NCBI RefSeq assembly: GCF_006715085.1
Contig: NZ_VFMM01000001.1
Location: 620,001 to 684,000 of the forward strand
Origin: Kribbella jejuensis
Lineage (GTDB): Bacteria; Actinomycetota; Actinomycetes; Propionibacteriales; Kribbellaceae
Reading direction: 5' to 3'
Length of the DNA: 64,000 nucleotides
Position numbers and translations under genes: made by a program. Every line of letters starts with the position of its first letter. Within the stretch, counting starts at the first letter, position 1. Positions 43,601-52,305 of this stretch are shown here, in pieces. The notes beneath the pieces are model-generated. The model worked only from the letters and a program-made list of their open reading frames with translations, had not been told where the DNA came from and did no database searches.

Positions 43601-44225
43601 CCTGGCGCCCGAGCGGCTTCAACTGGCGCCGGATCTCGGTGATCAGGTCGCCGAGCCGGTGCAGGTTGCCCTCGGTCGCCTCCAGCTTCCGGATCGCCTT
43701 TTCCTTGCGCTTGCGGTGCTTCAGGACACCGGCGGCCTCCTCGACGAAGCCGCGGCGGCCCTCCGGCGTGGCGCGCAGGATCGAGTCCAGCTGGCCCTGG
43801 CCGACGATGACGTGCATCTCGCGGCCGATACCGGAGTCGCTGAGCAGTTCCTGGACGTCGAGCAGCCGGCAGTTCTGGCCGTTGATCTGGTAGTCGGAGC
43901 CGCCGTTGCGGAACATCGTCCGGCTGATCGTCACCTCGGCGTATTCGATCGGCAGCGCGCCGTCGGTGTTGTCGATGGTGAGGACCACCTCGGCGCGTCC
44001 GAGCGGCGAGCGCCCGGAGGTGCCGGCGAAGATGACGTCCTCCATCTTGCCGCCGCGCAGCGACTTCGCGCCCTGCTCACCCATCACCCAGGCCAGTGCG
44101 TCGACGACGTTCGACTTGCCGGAGCCGTTCGGCCCGACGATGCAGGTGATGCCTGGTTCGAAGTTCATCGTCGTCGCGGACGCGAACGACTTGAAACCCC
44201 GGAGCGTCATGCTCTTCAGGTACAA
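40668..44225 (-). CDS. smc: Chromosome segregation protein SMC
   Basis: 1185 residues from TTG 44225, which has GGAG nine bases upstream and gives the canonical start YLKSMTLRGFKSFASATT; the first in-frame alternative lies five codons earlier. The Walker A is CIVGPNGSGKSNVVDALAWVMG and the early motif LLSDSGIGREMHVIVGQGQLD is conserved. Long coiled coils flank a hinge (about 510-650, with GMLLGDAPADDYSLW). The C-terminal signature LSLLSGGERSLVAVAFLVA and FYILDEVEAALDD complete the ATPase. It compacts and separates the chromosome. ScpA/ScpB are not nearby. Confidence 0.95.
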   Translation of the reverse strand: MYLKSMTLRGFKSFASATTMNFEPGITCIVGPNGSGKSNVVDALAWVMGEQGAKSLRGGKMEDVIFAGTSGRSPLGRAEVVLTIDNTDGALPIEYAEVTISRTMFRNGGSDYQINGQNCRLLDVQELLSDSGIGREMHVIVGQGQLDSILRATPEGRRGFVEEAAGVLKHRKRKEKAIRKLEATEGNLHRLGDLITEIRRQLKPLGRQAEVARRAVTIQAEVRDGRARLLADDIVQAQSALEAELRDEARLTERRTEIEAKLREARELEAELEDALREDAPALQAAQDTWYQLSGFGEKIKGTARIAADRIRSLSDEAEEPRPGRDPEELELEAARVRETEAQIEAEVEAHSELLAEAVERRQQLEAQEAEEERRISALIRAAADRREGLARLTGQVNALKSRAAAAESEIGRLAANRREAEERAAKAQHDFTALETQVAGLDAGEKGLDEEYEAAQAVLDELDERLAKLRAEERDAERERTGLAARKEALELGLNRKDGAGALLAASEQINGLMGSVAALLSVRPGYETAIAAALGEAADAVAVTHADAALHAVGHLKEHDLGRAGMLLGDAPADDYSLWPALPYGASYAVDVVECPETLRPALRRLLRKVAVVDDVPAARSLVRDLPDVTCTTRAGDVLGAHFAYGGSDAAPSLIEVQSAVDEAAEKLTEATARSERLRFELQAMEDERARQKESVEITLARLHESDASMAAVAEQLGHFGSLAKASRGEAERMAEAIAAAEAERDKNLSGLAELEERLMDAEAFDEEGDEPDTSERDRLAEAAKAGRAAEMEARLALRTTEERARALSGRADSLERAARQEREARARSIARAARRARQAEAANAVHLAAGHVLARLESSLQLAAAERSAIQAQRADREQALAQARSATRNLSSELEQLTNTVHRDALARAEQKMRLEALYEKALGELGIEVDALVAEYGPDQLVPALPKDGEDPAELEGEPFDRTKVEKRLKQAERALNQLGKINPLALEEFEAMEERHRFLSEQLDDLKKSRRDLMDIVKEVDERVEQVFTEAYRDVEIAFEHVFSRLFPGGEGRLVLTDPSDMLTTGIDVEARPPGKKVKRLSLLSGGERSLVAVAFLVALFKARPSPFYILDEVEAALDDTNLGRLLEIYEELRENSQLLVITHQKRTMEVADALYGVTMRGDGVSAVISQRIREPEPV

Positions 44226-44423
44226 GGCGAAGGTCTCCAACCGGTGAAAGGACAGACGGTACCTAAGGAACCGCCGTAGCTGTTCGTCACGCTGCCGCTA
44301 CCCGGGGGAAGGTGTTCCGCTTCGCAGTCTACAAAAAGATCCGCGGGATCCAGCGGAGGCCGAGCCGATCAGAGTTGGCCGGCGGAAGGTCTGGGAGCAC
44401 AACATCGGGGTGAACATGCAACC

Positions 44424-44451
44424 GGCGGAGGCCCGGACGGGGGCCACCGCC
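44424..44451 (-). terminator. Possible terminator hairpin after the small coiled-coil gene
   Basis: GGCGG-A-GGCCC pairs with GGGCC-A-CCGCC around a six-base loop, with one central A/A mismatch. It lies about 40 bases past the stop codon at 44489 in the direction of transcription, in the gap before smc. No U tract. Confidence 0.5.
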
Positions 44452-44488
44452 GTGTGTGAGCAGACGGTAAGAATCTACCTCTTGTGTG

Positions 44489-44689
44489 TCAGACCGAGGC
44501 GGGAGTTCGCAGAGCCTCGTCGACGGTGAGCAGCCGACCCTCGTGGATCTGAGCCACCAGGTGGTCGTTCTCAGCCTGGAGCCGCATCACGTGCGCCTCC
44601 AGATCGGCGACACGCCGGTTGAGCAAGCGAACCTGCTCCAGCATGCGCGGGTCAGTGCCTCCAAGATGCCCTAGAAGAGCCTTGGCCAT
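44489..44689 (-). CDS. Conserved actinobacterial small coiled-coil protein
   Basis: 66 residues, with GGAGGAC upstream of the ATG. The sequence MAKALLGHLGG then MLEQVRLLNRRVADLEAHVMRLQAENDHLVAQIHEG forms a leucine-rich coiled coil of about 35 residues. Proteins with the same MAKALLG start and coil occur in many actinobacteria near smc-rnc; no function is known to me. It has its own leader and probable terminator. Its place between mutM and smc suggests a conserved local arrangement. Confidence 0.78.
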   Translation of the reverse strand: MAKALLGHLGGTDPRMLEQVRLLNRRVADLEAHVMRLQAENDHLVAQIHEGRLLTVDEALRTPASV

Positions 44690-44834
44690 TGTGCTGTCCT
44701 CCGGAAGGGTTCTGGCCGGTCGCGCTCCTCTGTCCTGGTCAAAGCGGGAGCGCCGAAAAGTTGTGCCGTCTTTCAGGGTGACACCGGCGGGGCCGACGGG
44801 TCAACCTGGGCCACATTTGTTAAGGATACCTCGC

Positions 44835-45689
44835 TCACCAGCGAACCTGGCGTGGAACCGGCTGACATTTCGGGCAGCGGTACGACGAACGGTTCATGAA
44901 CGGCTCGCGACGGATCGGCCGGCCGTCCCGCGGGCACGGCGATCCCTCCTGGCCGTAGACGTTCAGGCCGCGTTCGAAGTACCCGGATTCGCCGTTCACG
45001 TTGACGTACAGGGCGTCGAAGCTGGTGCCACCAACGGTCAGCGCCTCGGCCATCACGTCGTGCGCGTGGCCGAGAATCCCCTTGATTTGCACGGGTTTCA
45101 GCGTTTCGGTCGCCCGGGCGTAGTGCAGCTTGGCCCGCCACAAGGTCTCGTCGGCGTAGATGTTGCCGATCCCGCTGACCGCGGTCTGGTCGAGCAGCGC
45201 GCGCTTGAGGCCGGTCCTGCGGCGCCGGATCTTCGCGACCACCTCGTCCGGATCGAACAGAGGATCGAACGGGTCCCGGGCGATGTGCGCGATCTCCGCC
45301 GGCAGCTCCGCGCCGCCCTCGGAGTAGGACAGACCACCGAACATCCGCTGGTCCACAAAACGGACCTCTCCGCCGCCGTCGGCGAACCGGAACCGGACCC
45401 TGAGGTGCGGCTCGTCCGGCGCGCCGACCGGCTGGACCCGGAACTGGCCGCTCATCCCGAGGTGGGTCAGGACGGCGTCACCCGACGTCAGCGGCAGCCA
45501 CAGGTACTTGCCGCGCCGGGCGGGCTCTGCGAAGACCTGGCCCTTGAGCCGGGACGCGAAATCCTCCGCCCCGGCGGCGTGCCGGCGTACCGGCCGGGGA
45601 TGCAGCACCTCGACGGTGTCGACGGTCCGGCCGGTGAGAAAGTCCACCAGCCCCCGCCGCACCACTTCTACTTCGGGAAGCTCGGGCAC
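44835..45689 (-). CDS. mutM: Formamidopyrimidine-DNA glycosylase
   Basis: 284 residues. The catalytic N-terminus is [14 protein letters not shown] with Pro2 and Glu3. The helix-two-turn-helix residues and Lys in [13 protein letters not shown] are present. The C-terminal zinc finger reads CPRDG...CPKC: one Cys of the usual four is Asp, a substitution I have seen in actinobacterial MutM. It excises oxidised purines such as 8-oxoguanine. It starts one base from the rnc stop, forming rnc-mutM in the usual order. Confidence 0.95.
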   Translation of the reverse strand: MPELPEVEVVRRGLVDFLTGRTVDTVEVLHPRPVRRHAAGAEDFASRLKGQVFAEPARRGKYLWLPLTSGDAVLTHLGMSGQFRVQPVGAPDEPHLRVRFRFADGGGEVRFVDQRMFGGLSYSEGGAELPAEIAHIARDPFDPLFDPDEVVAKIRRRRTGLKRALLDQTAVSGIGNIYADETLWRAKLHYARATETLKPVQIKGILGHAHDVMAEALTVGGTSFDALYVNVNGESGYFERGLNVYGQEGSPCPRDGRPIRREPFMNRSSYRCPKCQPVPRQVRW

Positions 45690-45690
45690 A

Positions 45691-46425
45691 CTACGGCTGC
45701 TGCGAAGGATCCACGCTGTCCGGATGCGCGGCGCGCAGGGCCTTCCAGGCGGTCTCGGCGGCCTGCTGCTCGGCTTCCTTCTTGCTCCGGCCGATGCCGT
45801 GTCCGTACGTATCGGTCCCGATCCGGACCCGCGCCTCGAACGTCTTGGCGTGGTCCGGCCCGGATTCGGCGATCACGTACTCCGGGACGCCGACGCCGAG
45901 CTGGGCGACCAGCTCCTGCAGCGAGGTCTTCCAGTCCAGGCCGGCGCCGAGCCGGGCCGACGACTCCATCAGGTCGTCGAACAGCCGGTGCACCACCCCG
46001 CCCGCGACCTCGAAGCCGCGGTCCAGGTAGACCGCACCGATCAGCGCCTCGACACAGTCGGCGAGGATCGACGACTTGTCCCGACCACCGGTGGCCTCTT
46101 CCCCGCGGCCGAGCCGTAGGTACTTGCCGAGCTTGAGCTCGCGGGCGACCCCCGCGAGCGCACGCATGTTGACCACCGCGGCCCGGAGCTTGGCCAAGCG
46201 GCCTTCACTCAGGTCCGGGTGGTTCCGGAACAGCGACTCCGTGACGATGACGCCGAGCACGGAGTCCCCGAGGAACTCCAGCCGCTCGTTCGTCGGCAGC
46301 CCACCGTTCTCGTACGCGTACGAGCGGTGGGTGAAGGCGTGCTCCAGCAAATTGTCAGCCAGCGATACGCCGAGCCGCTGATTCAGCTCGGCGTAGAGCC
46401 CCGTTTCGTTGACCGAAGAATTCAC
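45691..46425 (-). CDS. rnc: Ribonuclease III
   Basis: 244 residues. The catalytic signature [21 protein letters not shown] carries the metal-binding Glu and Asp. A second acidic site is [16 protein letters not shown]. The C-terminal double-strand RNA binding domain ([20 protein letters not shown] to [17 protein letters not shown]) is complete. It processes rRNA and other duplex RNAs. The gene starts 14 bases after rpmF ends and continues the translation and repair operon. Confidence 0.96.
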   Translation of the reverse strand: MNSSVNETGLYAELNQRLGVSLADNLLEHAFTHRSYAYENGGLPTNERLEFLGDSVLGVIVTESLFRNHPDLSEGRLAKLRAAVVNMRALAGVARELKLGKYLRLGRGEEATGGRDKSSILADCVEALIGAVYLDRGFEVAGGVVHRLFDDLMESSARLGAGLDWKTSLQELVAQLGVGVPEYVIAESGPDHAKTFEARVRIGTDTYGHGIGRSKKEAEQQAAETAWKALRAAHPDSVDPSQQP

Positions 46426-46438
46426 TGACTGGTGCCGT

Positions 46439-46630
46439 TTAGCTCTCGACGACCTGGCGACGCTCGCCCTTCGCGCCGTACTGGCCGCAGTTCGGGCAGA
46501 CGGTGTGCTGCAGGTGCTTCGCGCGGCAGGCGGGGTTCACGCAGGTCACCAGCGACGGGGCAGTGGTATTCCACTGGGCCCGGCGGCTGCGGGTGTTGCT
46601 GCGCGACATCTTCCGCTTCGGAACGGCCAC
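46439..46630 (-). CDS. rpmF: 50S ribosomal protein L32
   Basis: 63 residues from GTG 46630; upstream open frame is spurious. It starts [20 protein letters not shown], the standard L32 beginning. A zinc ribbon is present (CVNPAC then CPNCG), so this is the Cys-containing form. It lies between DUF177 and rnc, the conserved order. The protein sits near the ribosomal peptidyl region. Confidence 0.96.
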   Translation of the reverse strand: MAVPKRKMSRSNTRSRRAQWNTTAPSLVTCVNPACRAKHLQHTVCPNCGQYGAKGERRQVVES

Positions 46631-46689
46631 GGTTACGGACTCCTCGGTTTCACTGGCTGGTCGGGACCGGCCGGTTTCGGTTGGTGTAT

Positions 46690-47226
46690 CTAGTTGTTCT
46701 GCTCGTCCTGCTCGCGCAGGTTGCCGAGGGCGGCCCAGCGGGGATCGATCCGTTCCCCGTGCTTGTGGCCGGGCTCGTCCGCCAGGCGTGCCCCGCACTC
46801 GGGGCACAGACCCGGACAGTCGTCCGTACACAGTGGCTGGAACGGCAGTGCGAGCACCACCTGGTCCCTCAGCACCGGCTCGAGGTCGATCAGATCGCCC
46901 TCCATCCGGCTGGCCTCGTCCGGCTCGGCGTCGCTCTCCGGGTAGACGTACAGTTCCTGGACGTCAGCGAGGAACTCGTCCTCGATATCGACCAGGCACC
47001 GCGCGCACTCCCCGACCAGGCGGCCACGGGCCGTTCCGGTGACGAGCACCCCTTCGACCACCGATTCCAACCGTAGATCGAACTGGATCGGATCGCCTTC
47101 GGGGACGCCGATCACGTCGATTCCGAGATCCGCCGGCGCCGGCGCCGTGAAGCTGACTTCGCGTTGGGACCCGGCGCGGCGTGTCAGCTCGTGCGTGTCG
47201 ATCACGAGGGGGGACCGCGGGTCCAA
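46690..47226 (-). CDS. YceD/DUF177 large-subunit rRNA accumulation protein
   Basis: 178 residues from TTG 47226; a GTG seven codons in is the alternative start. The core LVGECARCLVDIEDEFLADVQELYVYPE is the DUF177 motif. The C-terminal metal-like cluster CTDDCPGLCPECGARL is conserved in the family. YceD is associated with 23S rRNA accumulation and is almost always upstream of rpmF, as here (59 bases). Its precise activity is not established. Confidence 0.9.
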   Translation of the reverse strand: MDPRSPLVIDTHELTRRAGSQREVSFTAPAPADLGIDVIGVPEGDPIQFDLRLESVVEGVLVTGTARGRLVGECARCLVDIEDEFLADVQELYVYPESDAEPDEASRMEGDLIDLEPVLRDQVVLALPFQPLCTDDCPGLCPECGARLADEPGHKHGERIDPRWAALGNLREQDEQNN

Positions 47227-47264
47227 GACGCTCAGGGCAAACCTTTCAGGCGTGGGCAGGCAAG

Positions 47265-47293
47265 ATCTCGGTCTCGTCGAGACCGGTTGTCAA
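47265..47293 (-). promoter_or_regulatory. Promoter with palindromic spacer for the DUF177-rpmF-rnc-mutM operon
   Basis: On the minus strand a perfect -35 TTGACA (complement of 47288-47293) precedes a palindrome CGGTCTC-GAC-GAGACCG (47269-47285) that fills the spacer. The -10 would fall around 47265-47270 and is weak. A dyad between -35 and -10 is a natural repressor or activator site. Confidence 0.45.
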
Positions 47294-47333
47294 GACTACC
47301 AACTCCGCGGCGTAGCGCCCAATCCGGGGGAAG

Positions 47334-47804
47334 CTACAGGGTGTTCAGTAACCGAGCGTGAACGGCGGGCGTCACGAACGTGCTGACGTCGCCGCCGAGC
47401 CGGGCGATCTCCTTGACCCAGCTGGACGAGATGAACGCGTGCTCCGGCGCGGTCGGGAAGAACAGCGTGTCCACCCCGGTCATCCGCCGGTTCAGCTGGG
47501 CCATCTGCAGCTCGTAGTCGTAGTCGGCGGCCGAACGCAGGCCCTTGACGATCACGCCGGCTCCCTCGGCCTTGCAGTAGTCGACGACCAGGCCGTCGAA
47601 CGAGCCGACGCGGACGTTCGGGAACGGCTCGACGAGCTCGGTGAGCATCTCGAGCCGCTCCTGCGGGCCGAACAGCCGATTCTTCGACTGGTTCACCCCG
47701 GCGGCGACGATCAGCTCGTCGAAGGCGGCCGCCGCCCGCGTGACGATGTCGAGATGCCCGACAGTGGGTGGGTCGAAGGTGCCCGGAAAAACAGCCCTAC
47801 TCAT
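47334..47804 (-). CDS. coaD: Phosphopantetheine adenylyltransferase
   Basis: 156 residues. The nucleotidyltransferase motif VFPGTFDPPTVGHLDIVTRA includes the T/HxGH signature. The later ISSSWVKEIARLGGDVSTFV is the usual C-terminal active-site segment. It transfers AMP from ATP to 4'-phosphopantetheine in coenzyme A synthesis. It starts 9 bases from the rsmD stop, the common rsmD-coaD pairing. Confidence 0.96.
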   Translation of the reverse strand: MSRAVFPGTFDPPTVGHLDIVTRAAAAFDELIVAAGVNQSKNRLFGPQERLEMLTELVEPFPNVRVGSFDGLVVDYCKAEGAGVIVKGLRSAADYDYELQMAQLNRRMTGVDTLFFPTAPEHAFISSSWVKEIARLGGDVSTFVTPAVHARLLNTL

Positions 47805-47813
47805 CCGCGGAGC

Positions 47814-48380
47814 CTAGTTTTGGCCATGGCGGTGACCGTACCAAAGGCGGGCCTCGCCGTACTTGCGGTCCCGCAGCGCGGCGAACCCCGCCGGCCACTC
47901 CCACGGCTCGCGCTTGCCGCGCTCCACCACCACGAGCGCGTCGTCCGCGAGCCAGCCGCGCGCGGCCAGATCGGTGAGCACGTCCTGCAGCTCGGCGGTC
48001 TCCAGCTTGTACGGCGGATCCGCGAAGACGAGGTCGAACACCGCCGGCGCGTCACTCGCCGTGATCTTCTCCACCGGCCGGGTGAGCAGCTTCGCGCCCG
48101 GGAGGTCCACGACCTTGATGTTCGCCGCGATCACGTCCGCCGCGCGCCGGTCGGACTCGACGAGTACGGCGGTGGCGGCGCCGCGGGACAGCGCCTCCAG
48201 GCCGATCGCGCCGGATCCGGCGTACAGGTCGAGCACCGCCAGCCCGGCGAAGCTGCCGAACTCCGACTCCAGCGACGAGAACAACGCCTCCCGCACCCGA
48301 TCAGCCGTCGGCCGCGTCCCACTCCCCGCCGGCACCCCAATCCGCCGCCCGCCGGCCGCTCCCCCGACAATGCGCGTCAC
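47814..48380 (-). CDS. rsmD: 16S rRNA m2G966 methyltransferase RsmD
   Basis: 188 residues from GTG 48380, overlapping the recG stop (GTGA). It starts VTRIVGGAAGGRRIGVPAGSGTRPTADRVREALFSSL, the RsmD lead motif. The SAM loop is LDLYAGSGAIGLEAL and the catalytic tetrad is VFADPPY. It methylates guanine 966 of 16S rRNA during 30S assembly. Order recG-rsmD-coaD is conserved. Confidence 0.95.
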   Translation of the reverse strand: MTRIVGGAAGGRRIGVPAGSGTRPTADRVREALFSSLESEFGSFAGLAVLDLYAGSGAIGLEALSRGAATAVLVESDRRAADVIAANIKVVDLPGAKLLTRPVEKITASDAPAVFDLVFADPPYKLETAELQDVLTDLAARGWLADDALVVVERGKREPWEWPAGFAALRDRKYGEARLWYGHRHGQN

Positions 48381-50602
48381 GTCTTCTCCAGGTATTCGGT
48401 GGTCTCCGATTCCAGGGCGTTGCGGACGATGGCGAGTAGCTCGGGGAACTCGGACAGGGCGGGGTCCACGCCGACGATTCTGGTCGCCTCCTGTCGCGCG
48501 GCGAGGATCACGTCCTCGTCGCGCAGCACGCTCAGCAGCTTCAGGCTGCTTCGCTTGCCGGACTGGGCGACACCGAGCACGTCGCCCTCCCGCCGGGTCT
48601 CCAGGTCGATCCGGGACAGCTCGAACCCGTCCGTCGTCGACGCGACCGCCTCGAGCCGCGCGTACGACTTCGACCCGGCCCACAGGTCCGTGACGAGCAG
48701 GCAGAGCCCCGGCACCTTGCCCCGCCCGACCCGTCCACGCAGCTGGTGCAGCTGCGAGATCCCGAACCGGTCGGCGTCCATGATCACCATCGTCGAGGCG
48801 TTCGGTACGTCGACCCCGACCTCGATCACCGTGGTCGCGATCAGTACGTCGATCTCGCCGGCCGCGAACCGCGACATCACCGCGTCCTTCTCGTCGGCCG
48901 GCAACCGCCCGTGCAGGATCTCCACCCGCAGGTCGTGCAGGATCTCGGTGAGCGCGTCGTACACCTGCAGCACCGAGATCGGCGGCCGCGCCTGCTTCTT
49001 CCCGCCTTCGTCGGTCTCGAGCAGCTCGCCTTCTTCGTCGGTGGCGTTCTTGACGTCGTCGCCGATCCGCGGGCACACGACGTACACCTGATGGCCCTTG
49101 CCGACCTCCTCGCGGACCCGGGCCCAGGCGCGCTGCAGCCAGTCCGGCCGCTCCTTCGCCGGTACGACGGACGACTGGATCGGCGACCGCCCCGCCGGGA
49201 GCTGGGTGAGCGTCGACACCGCGAGGTCGCCGAACACCGTCATCGCGACCGTCCGCGGGATCGGTGTCGCGGTCATCACCAGCACGTGCGGCGTGTTCTC
49301 GCCGGACTTCGCGCTCAGCGCCGCCCGCTGCTCGACGCCGAACCGGTGCTGCTCGTCGACCACCACGAGGCCGAGGTCGGCGAACTGGACCTTGTCCTCG
49401 AGCAGCGCGTGCGTGCCGACCACGATCCCGGCGGCACCGCCGGCCGCGTCGAGCATCGCCGTACGACGAGCGGCCGCGTTCAGCGAACCGGTCAGCAGAC
49501 CGATCTTCGTCGCGTTCTCCGCGCCGCCGAGCATGCCCTGCTCGGCCAGTTCACCGAGCATCTTCGTGAGCGTCTTGTGGTGCTGTACGGCGAGGACCTC
49601 GGTCGGCGCGAGCAGCGCCGCCTGGCCGCCGTTGTCCACCACGGACAGCATCGCCCGCAGCGCGACCACGGTCTTGCCGGAGCCGACCTCGCCCTGGAGC
49701 AGCCGATGCATCGGATGCGAGCGAGCGAGATCCGCGAAGATCTCCTCCCCCACCGCCGCCTGACCCTCGGTCAGCTCGAACGGCAGCCGCTGGTCGAACT
49801 CGTCGAGCAGCCCACCTTCCACCCGCGGCCGCGGTACGGCGTTCAGCGCGTCGGTGACCGCGCGCCGCTGAGCGAGGATCGTCTGCATCACCAGCGCTTC
49901 CTCGAACCGGAATCGGCGCTGTGCATCGTGGATGTCCTTCTCGGTGTCCGGCAGATGCACCTTCTGCAAGGCGTCCCGGAGCCCGAGCAGCTTCTCCTTG
50001 TCCAGCACGAGGTCCGGCACCGGGTCGTCGATCCGGTCGTCCAGGCCGTCCAGCACGATCTTGATCGACCGCTCGATCGTTGCGGTCGGCAACTTCGAGG
50101 TCGCCGGGTAGAGCGGCCGGAACGGCCTGGCCCGGCGCTCGATCTCGGCCTCGGTCAGGTCCTCCTCGTCGAGGATCTCGGTACCCGGGTTCTTCAGCTG
50201 CATGATGTCGCGGAACATCGTCACCTCGCCCCAGAACAGGGCGGAGGTGCCGGGCGTCAGCTTCGTCAGCAGCCACGGCTGGTTGAAGAACGCGGCCTCC
50301 AGGTCGTTGCGGCCGTCGGTGACCACGACCTTGGTGATCGTCCGGCGCTTGCGGAACTTGTGCACCTCGTCGGGCCGGATCTCGATCTTGCTGTCCAGCG
50401 CCCGGGCGGTGACCTTCTTGACCCGGCCGTTCACGGTAGCCTGGTCGCCGACCTCGAGCTCGTCGAACGGCGTCAGCTCGCCCTTCTTCAGGTACCGCCG
50501 CGGATAGTGCCGCAGCAGCTCGCCGACGGTCTCGATCTCGAGCACCTCGGCGAACGTCTTGGCCGTCTTGGCCCCGAGGAAGTCACGCAGCTTCCTGTCC
50601 AT
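48377..50602 (-). CDS. recG: ATP-dependent DNA helicase RecG
   Basis: 741 residues from ATG 50602, which has GAGGG five bases upstream; an ATG four codons earlier lacks a site. The wedge/OB domain (LTPFDELEVGDQATVNGRVKKVTAR) is at the N-terminus. Helicase motifs include LLQGEVGSGKTVVALRAML, VVVDEQHRFGVEQR, VMTATPIPRT and HQLRGRVGRGKVPG. The C-terminal TRG segment is present. It reverses stalled replication forks. The downstream rsmD overlaps by four bases. Confidence 0.96.
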   Translation of the reverse strand: MDRKLRDFLGAKTAKTFAEVLEIETVGELLRHYPRRYLKKGELTPFDELEVGDQATVNGRVKKVTARALDSKIEIRPDEVHKFRKRRTITKVVVTDGRNDLEAAFFNQPWLLTKLTPGTSALFWGEVTMFRDIMQLKNPGTEILDEEDLTEAEIERRARPFRPLYPATSKLPTATIERSIKIVLDGLDDRIDDPVPDLVLDKEKLLGLRDALQKVHLPDTEKDIHDAQRRFRFEEALVMQTILAQRRAVTDALNAVPRPRVEGGLLDEFDQRLPFELTEGQAAVGEEIFADLARSHPMHRLLQGEVGSGKTVVALRAMLSVVDNGGQAALLAPTEVLAVQHHKTLTKMLGELAEQGMLGGAENATKIGLLTGSLNAAARRTAMLDAAGGAAGIVVGTHALLEDKVQFADLGLVVVDEQHRFGVEQRAALSAKSGENTPHVLVMTATPIPRTVAMTVFGDLAVSTLTQLPAGRSPIQSSVVPAKERPDWLQRAWARVREEVGKGHQVYVVCPRIGDDVKNATDEEGELLETDEGGKKQARPPISVLQVYDALTEILHDLRVEILHGRLPADEKDAVMSRFAAGEIDVLIATTVIEVGVDVPNASTMVIMDADRFGISQLHQLRGRVGRGKVPGLCLLVTDLWAGSKSYARLEAVASTTDGFELSRIDLETRREGDVLGVAQSGKRSSLKLLSVLRDEDVILAARQEATRIVGVDPALSEFPELLAIVRNALESETTEYLEKT

Positions 50603-50624
50603 GTCGGCCCTCATATCGACACCG

Positions 50625-52271
50625 TCATTCCACCCCGATCAGCAACGGGTACCTGTCCTGCCCTCCGTCGTACACCATCACGTCGACATCTTTGCGCTGC
50701 CGCCGGACATGTCGCTCCACGGCCGCCGCGAGTTCGGGATCCGCGTCCCGCCCGGTGACGATCGTCAGCAGTTCGCCGCCACCACCGAGCAGCCGGTCGA
50801 CGACGCCGTACGCCGCCTGCTCCAGGTCGTCGGTGATCAGCGCGAAGTCGCCGTCGACCACGCCCAGCGCATCGCCGGTCCGGCACATCCCGGCCATCGT
50901 CCAGGCGTCCTTGACCGCGATCGTGACCGCGCCGTGCCGGGTCTGCCCGGCGGCGGCCGAGAGCTGGACGACGTCGTCGTCGAAGCTGCGCTCCGGGTCG
51001 TGGACGGCGACCGCGGCCAGGCCCTGGACCTGTGCGCGGGTCGGGATCACCGCGACCCGGATGCCGTCCTGGCGGGCGGCGGTCGCGGCGGCCTCGGCGA
51101 CCGCGATCGAGTCCTGGTCGTTCGGCAGGATCACGATCTCCGGGGCCTTCGACTCCTCGATCGCCTGCAGCAGTTCACCGGTCGAGCAGCGCCGGCCGGG
51201 ACCGCCGCGGATGACCCGGGCACCGGCCTGCGTGAACAGGTCGCCGAGCCCGTCACCGGCGACGACCGCGATCACGGCCCGGCCCGGCGCCGGCTCGTGG
51301 TGGTGCGCCTGATCGGCGAAGTGGGTGACCCGGATCCGGTGCGGGCGGCCGATGTCGATGCCGTGCTCGATCGCGGCGCCGACGTCGTCGGTGTGGACGT
51401 GGACGTTCCACAGCCCGTCGCCGCCGACCACGACGACCGAGTCGCCGAGTGCGTCCAGGCTCTGCCGGAAGTCCCCGATCTTGTCGTCGGCCGCGTCGAG
51501 CAGGTACATCACCTCGTACGCCGGACCGTCCTGGCTGACCGCGTCCTCACCCTGCGGCTCCACCCGGGCCGGTACGTCGACGAGAACGTGCCGCCCGGTG
51601 AGGACGGACTCCATCGCGCCGAGGATCACCACCAGGCCGGCTCCCCCGGCGTCGACGACGCCCGCGCGCCGCAGTACGTCCAGCTGTTCCGTCGTCTTGG
51701 TCAACGCCTGGCGGGCGGAGGCGACCGCGGCGAGGCAGACGTCGGCGAGCGACTTGCCGTCGTTCGCGGCGGTCATCGCACCGGAGGCGGCGGCCCGGGC
51801 GACGGTCAGCATCGTCCCTTCGACCGGCTGCGCGACCGCGCCGTACGCGGCGTCGGCGGCGTACCTCAGCGCGTCCGCGAAGGCGGCGGCCTCGCTCATC
51901 CGGGCGTCGGCGAGAACCCCGGGGGCGGCGCCGGGTCGCTCGGCACCACCGGCAGCGTCGCGGTTCCGCGGGAGGTTCTCGTCGAGGCGGAGGCCGCAGG
52001 CGCGGATCAGCTGCGAGGTGATCACGCCGGAGTTTCCGCGGGCGCCGAGCAGGGCGCCGCGGCCGAACGCCTGGATCGCCTCGGTGAAGGTCAGTTCACC
52101 CTTCGGCAGCGCGTCGCAGGCGGCTTCCCAGGTCAGGTAGAGGTTCGTCCCGGTGTCGCCGTCCGGGACCGGGTACACGTTCAGCTCGTCGATCCCGGTC
52201 CGCGCCCGGGCCAGCTCGGCCAGCGCGGTCCGGGCCCAGGCGCGCAGCACCTCAACCGTCAGTTCCTCCAC
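50625..52271 (-). CDS. DAK2-domain kinase, FakA-like
   Basis: About 548 residues from GTG 52271 (ribosome site poor, start tentative). The N-terminal DAK2 domain has ELNVYPVPDGDTGTNLYLTWEAA and LLGARGNSGVITSQLIRA, the conserved ATP/Mg residues. The middle and C-terminal parts correspond to the Fak_M/DegV-like domain (DAGGAGLVVILGAME, IVILPNDQDSIAVAEAA). Family members phosphorylate fatty acids with a FakB carrier, but no fakB lies nearby. It sits between rpmB and recG in the conserved order. Confidence 0.88.
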   Translation of the reverse strand: MEELTVEVLRAWARTALAELARARTGIDELNVYPVPDGDTGTNLYLTWEAACDALPKGELTFTEAIQAFGRGALLGARGNSGVITSQLIRACGLRLDENLPRNRDAAGGAERPGAAPGVLADARMSEAAAFADALRYAADAAYGAVAQPVEGTMLTVARAAASGAMTAANDGKSLADVCLAAVASARQALTKTTEQLDVLRRAGVVDAGGAGLVVILGAMESVLTGRHVLVDVPARVEPQGEDAVSQDGPAYEVMYLLDAADDKIGDFRQSLDALGDSVVVVGGDGLWNVHVHTDDVGAAIEHGIDIGRPHRIRVTHFADQAHHHEPAPGRAVIAVVAGDGLGDLFTQAGARVIRGGPGRRCSTGELLQAIEESKAPEIVILPNDQDSIAVAEAAATAARQDGIRVAVIPTRAQVQGLAAVAVHDPERSFDDDVVQLSAAAGQTRHGAVTIAVKDAWTMAGMCRTGDALGVVDGDFALITDDLEQAAYGVVDRLLGGGGELLTIVTGRDADPELAAAVERHVRRQRKDVDVMVYDGGQDRYPLLIGVE

Positions 52272-52305
52272 GCCGGAAGGGTAGTAGGTCCGCTTACCAT
52301 GTGCT

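Noticed and set aside
39699..44279. A 1526-codon open frame on the plus strand opposite smc
   Set aside because: It is the antisense shadow of smc in high-GC DNA; its composition is Arg/Leu/Gly-rich low-information sequence with no domain motif, while the minus strand encodes a complete SMC.
44241..44488. tRNA or small RNA gene in the gap before smc
   Set aside because: No cloverleaf or T-loop motif was found by eye; only a terminator-like hairpin is evident.
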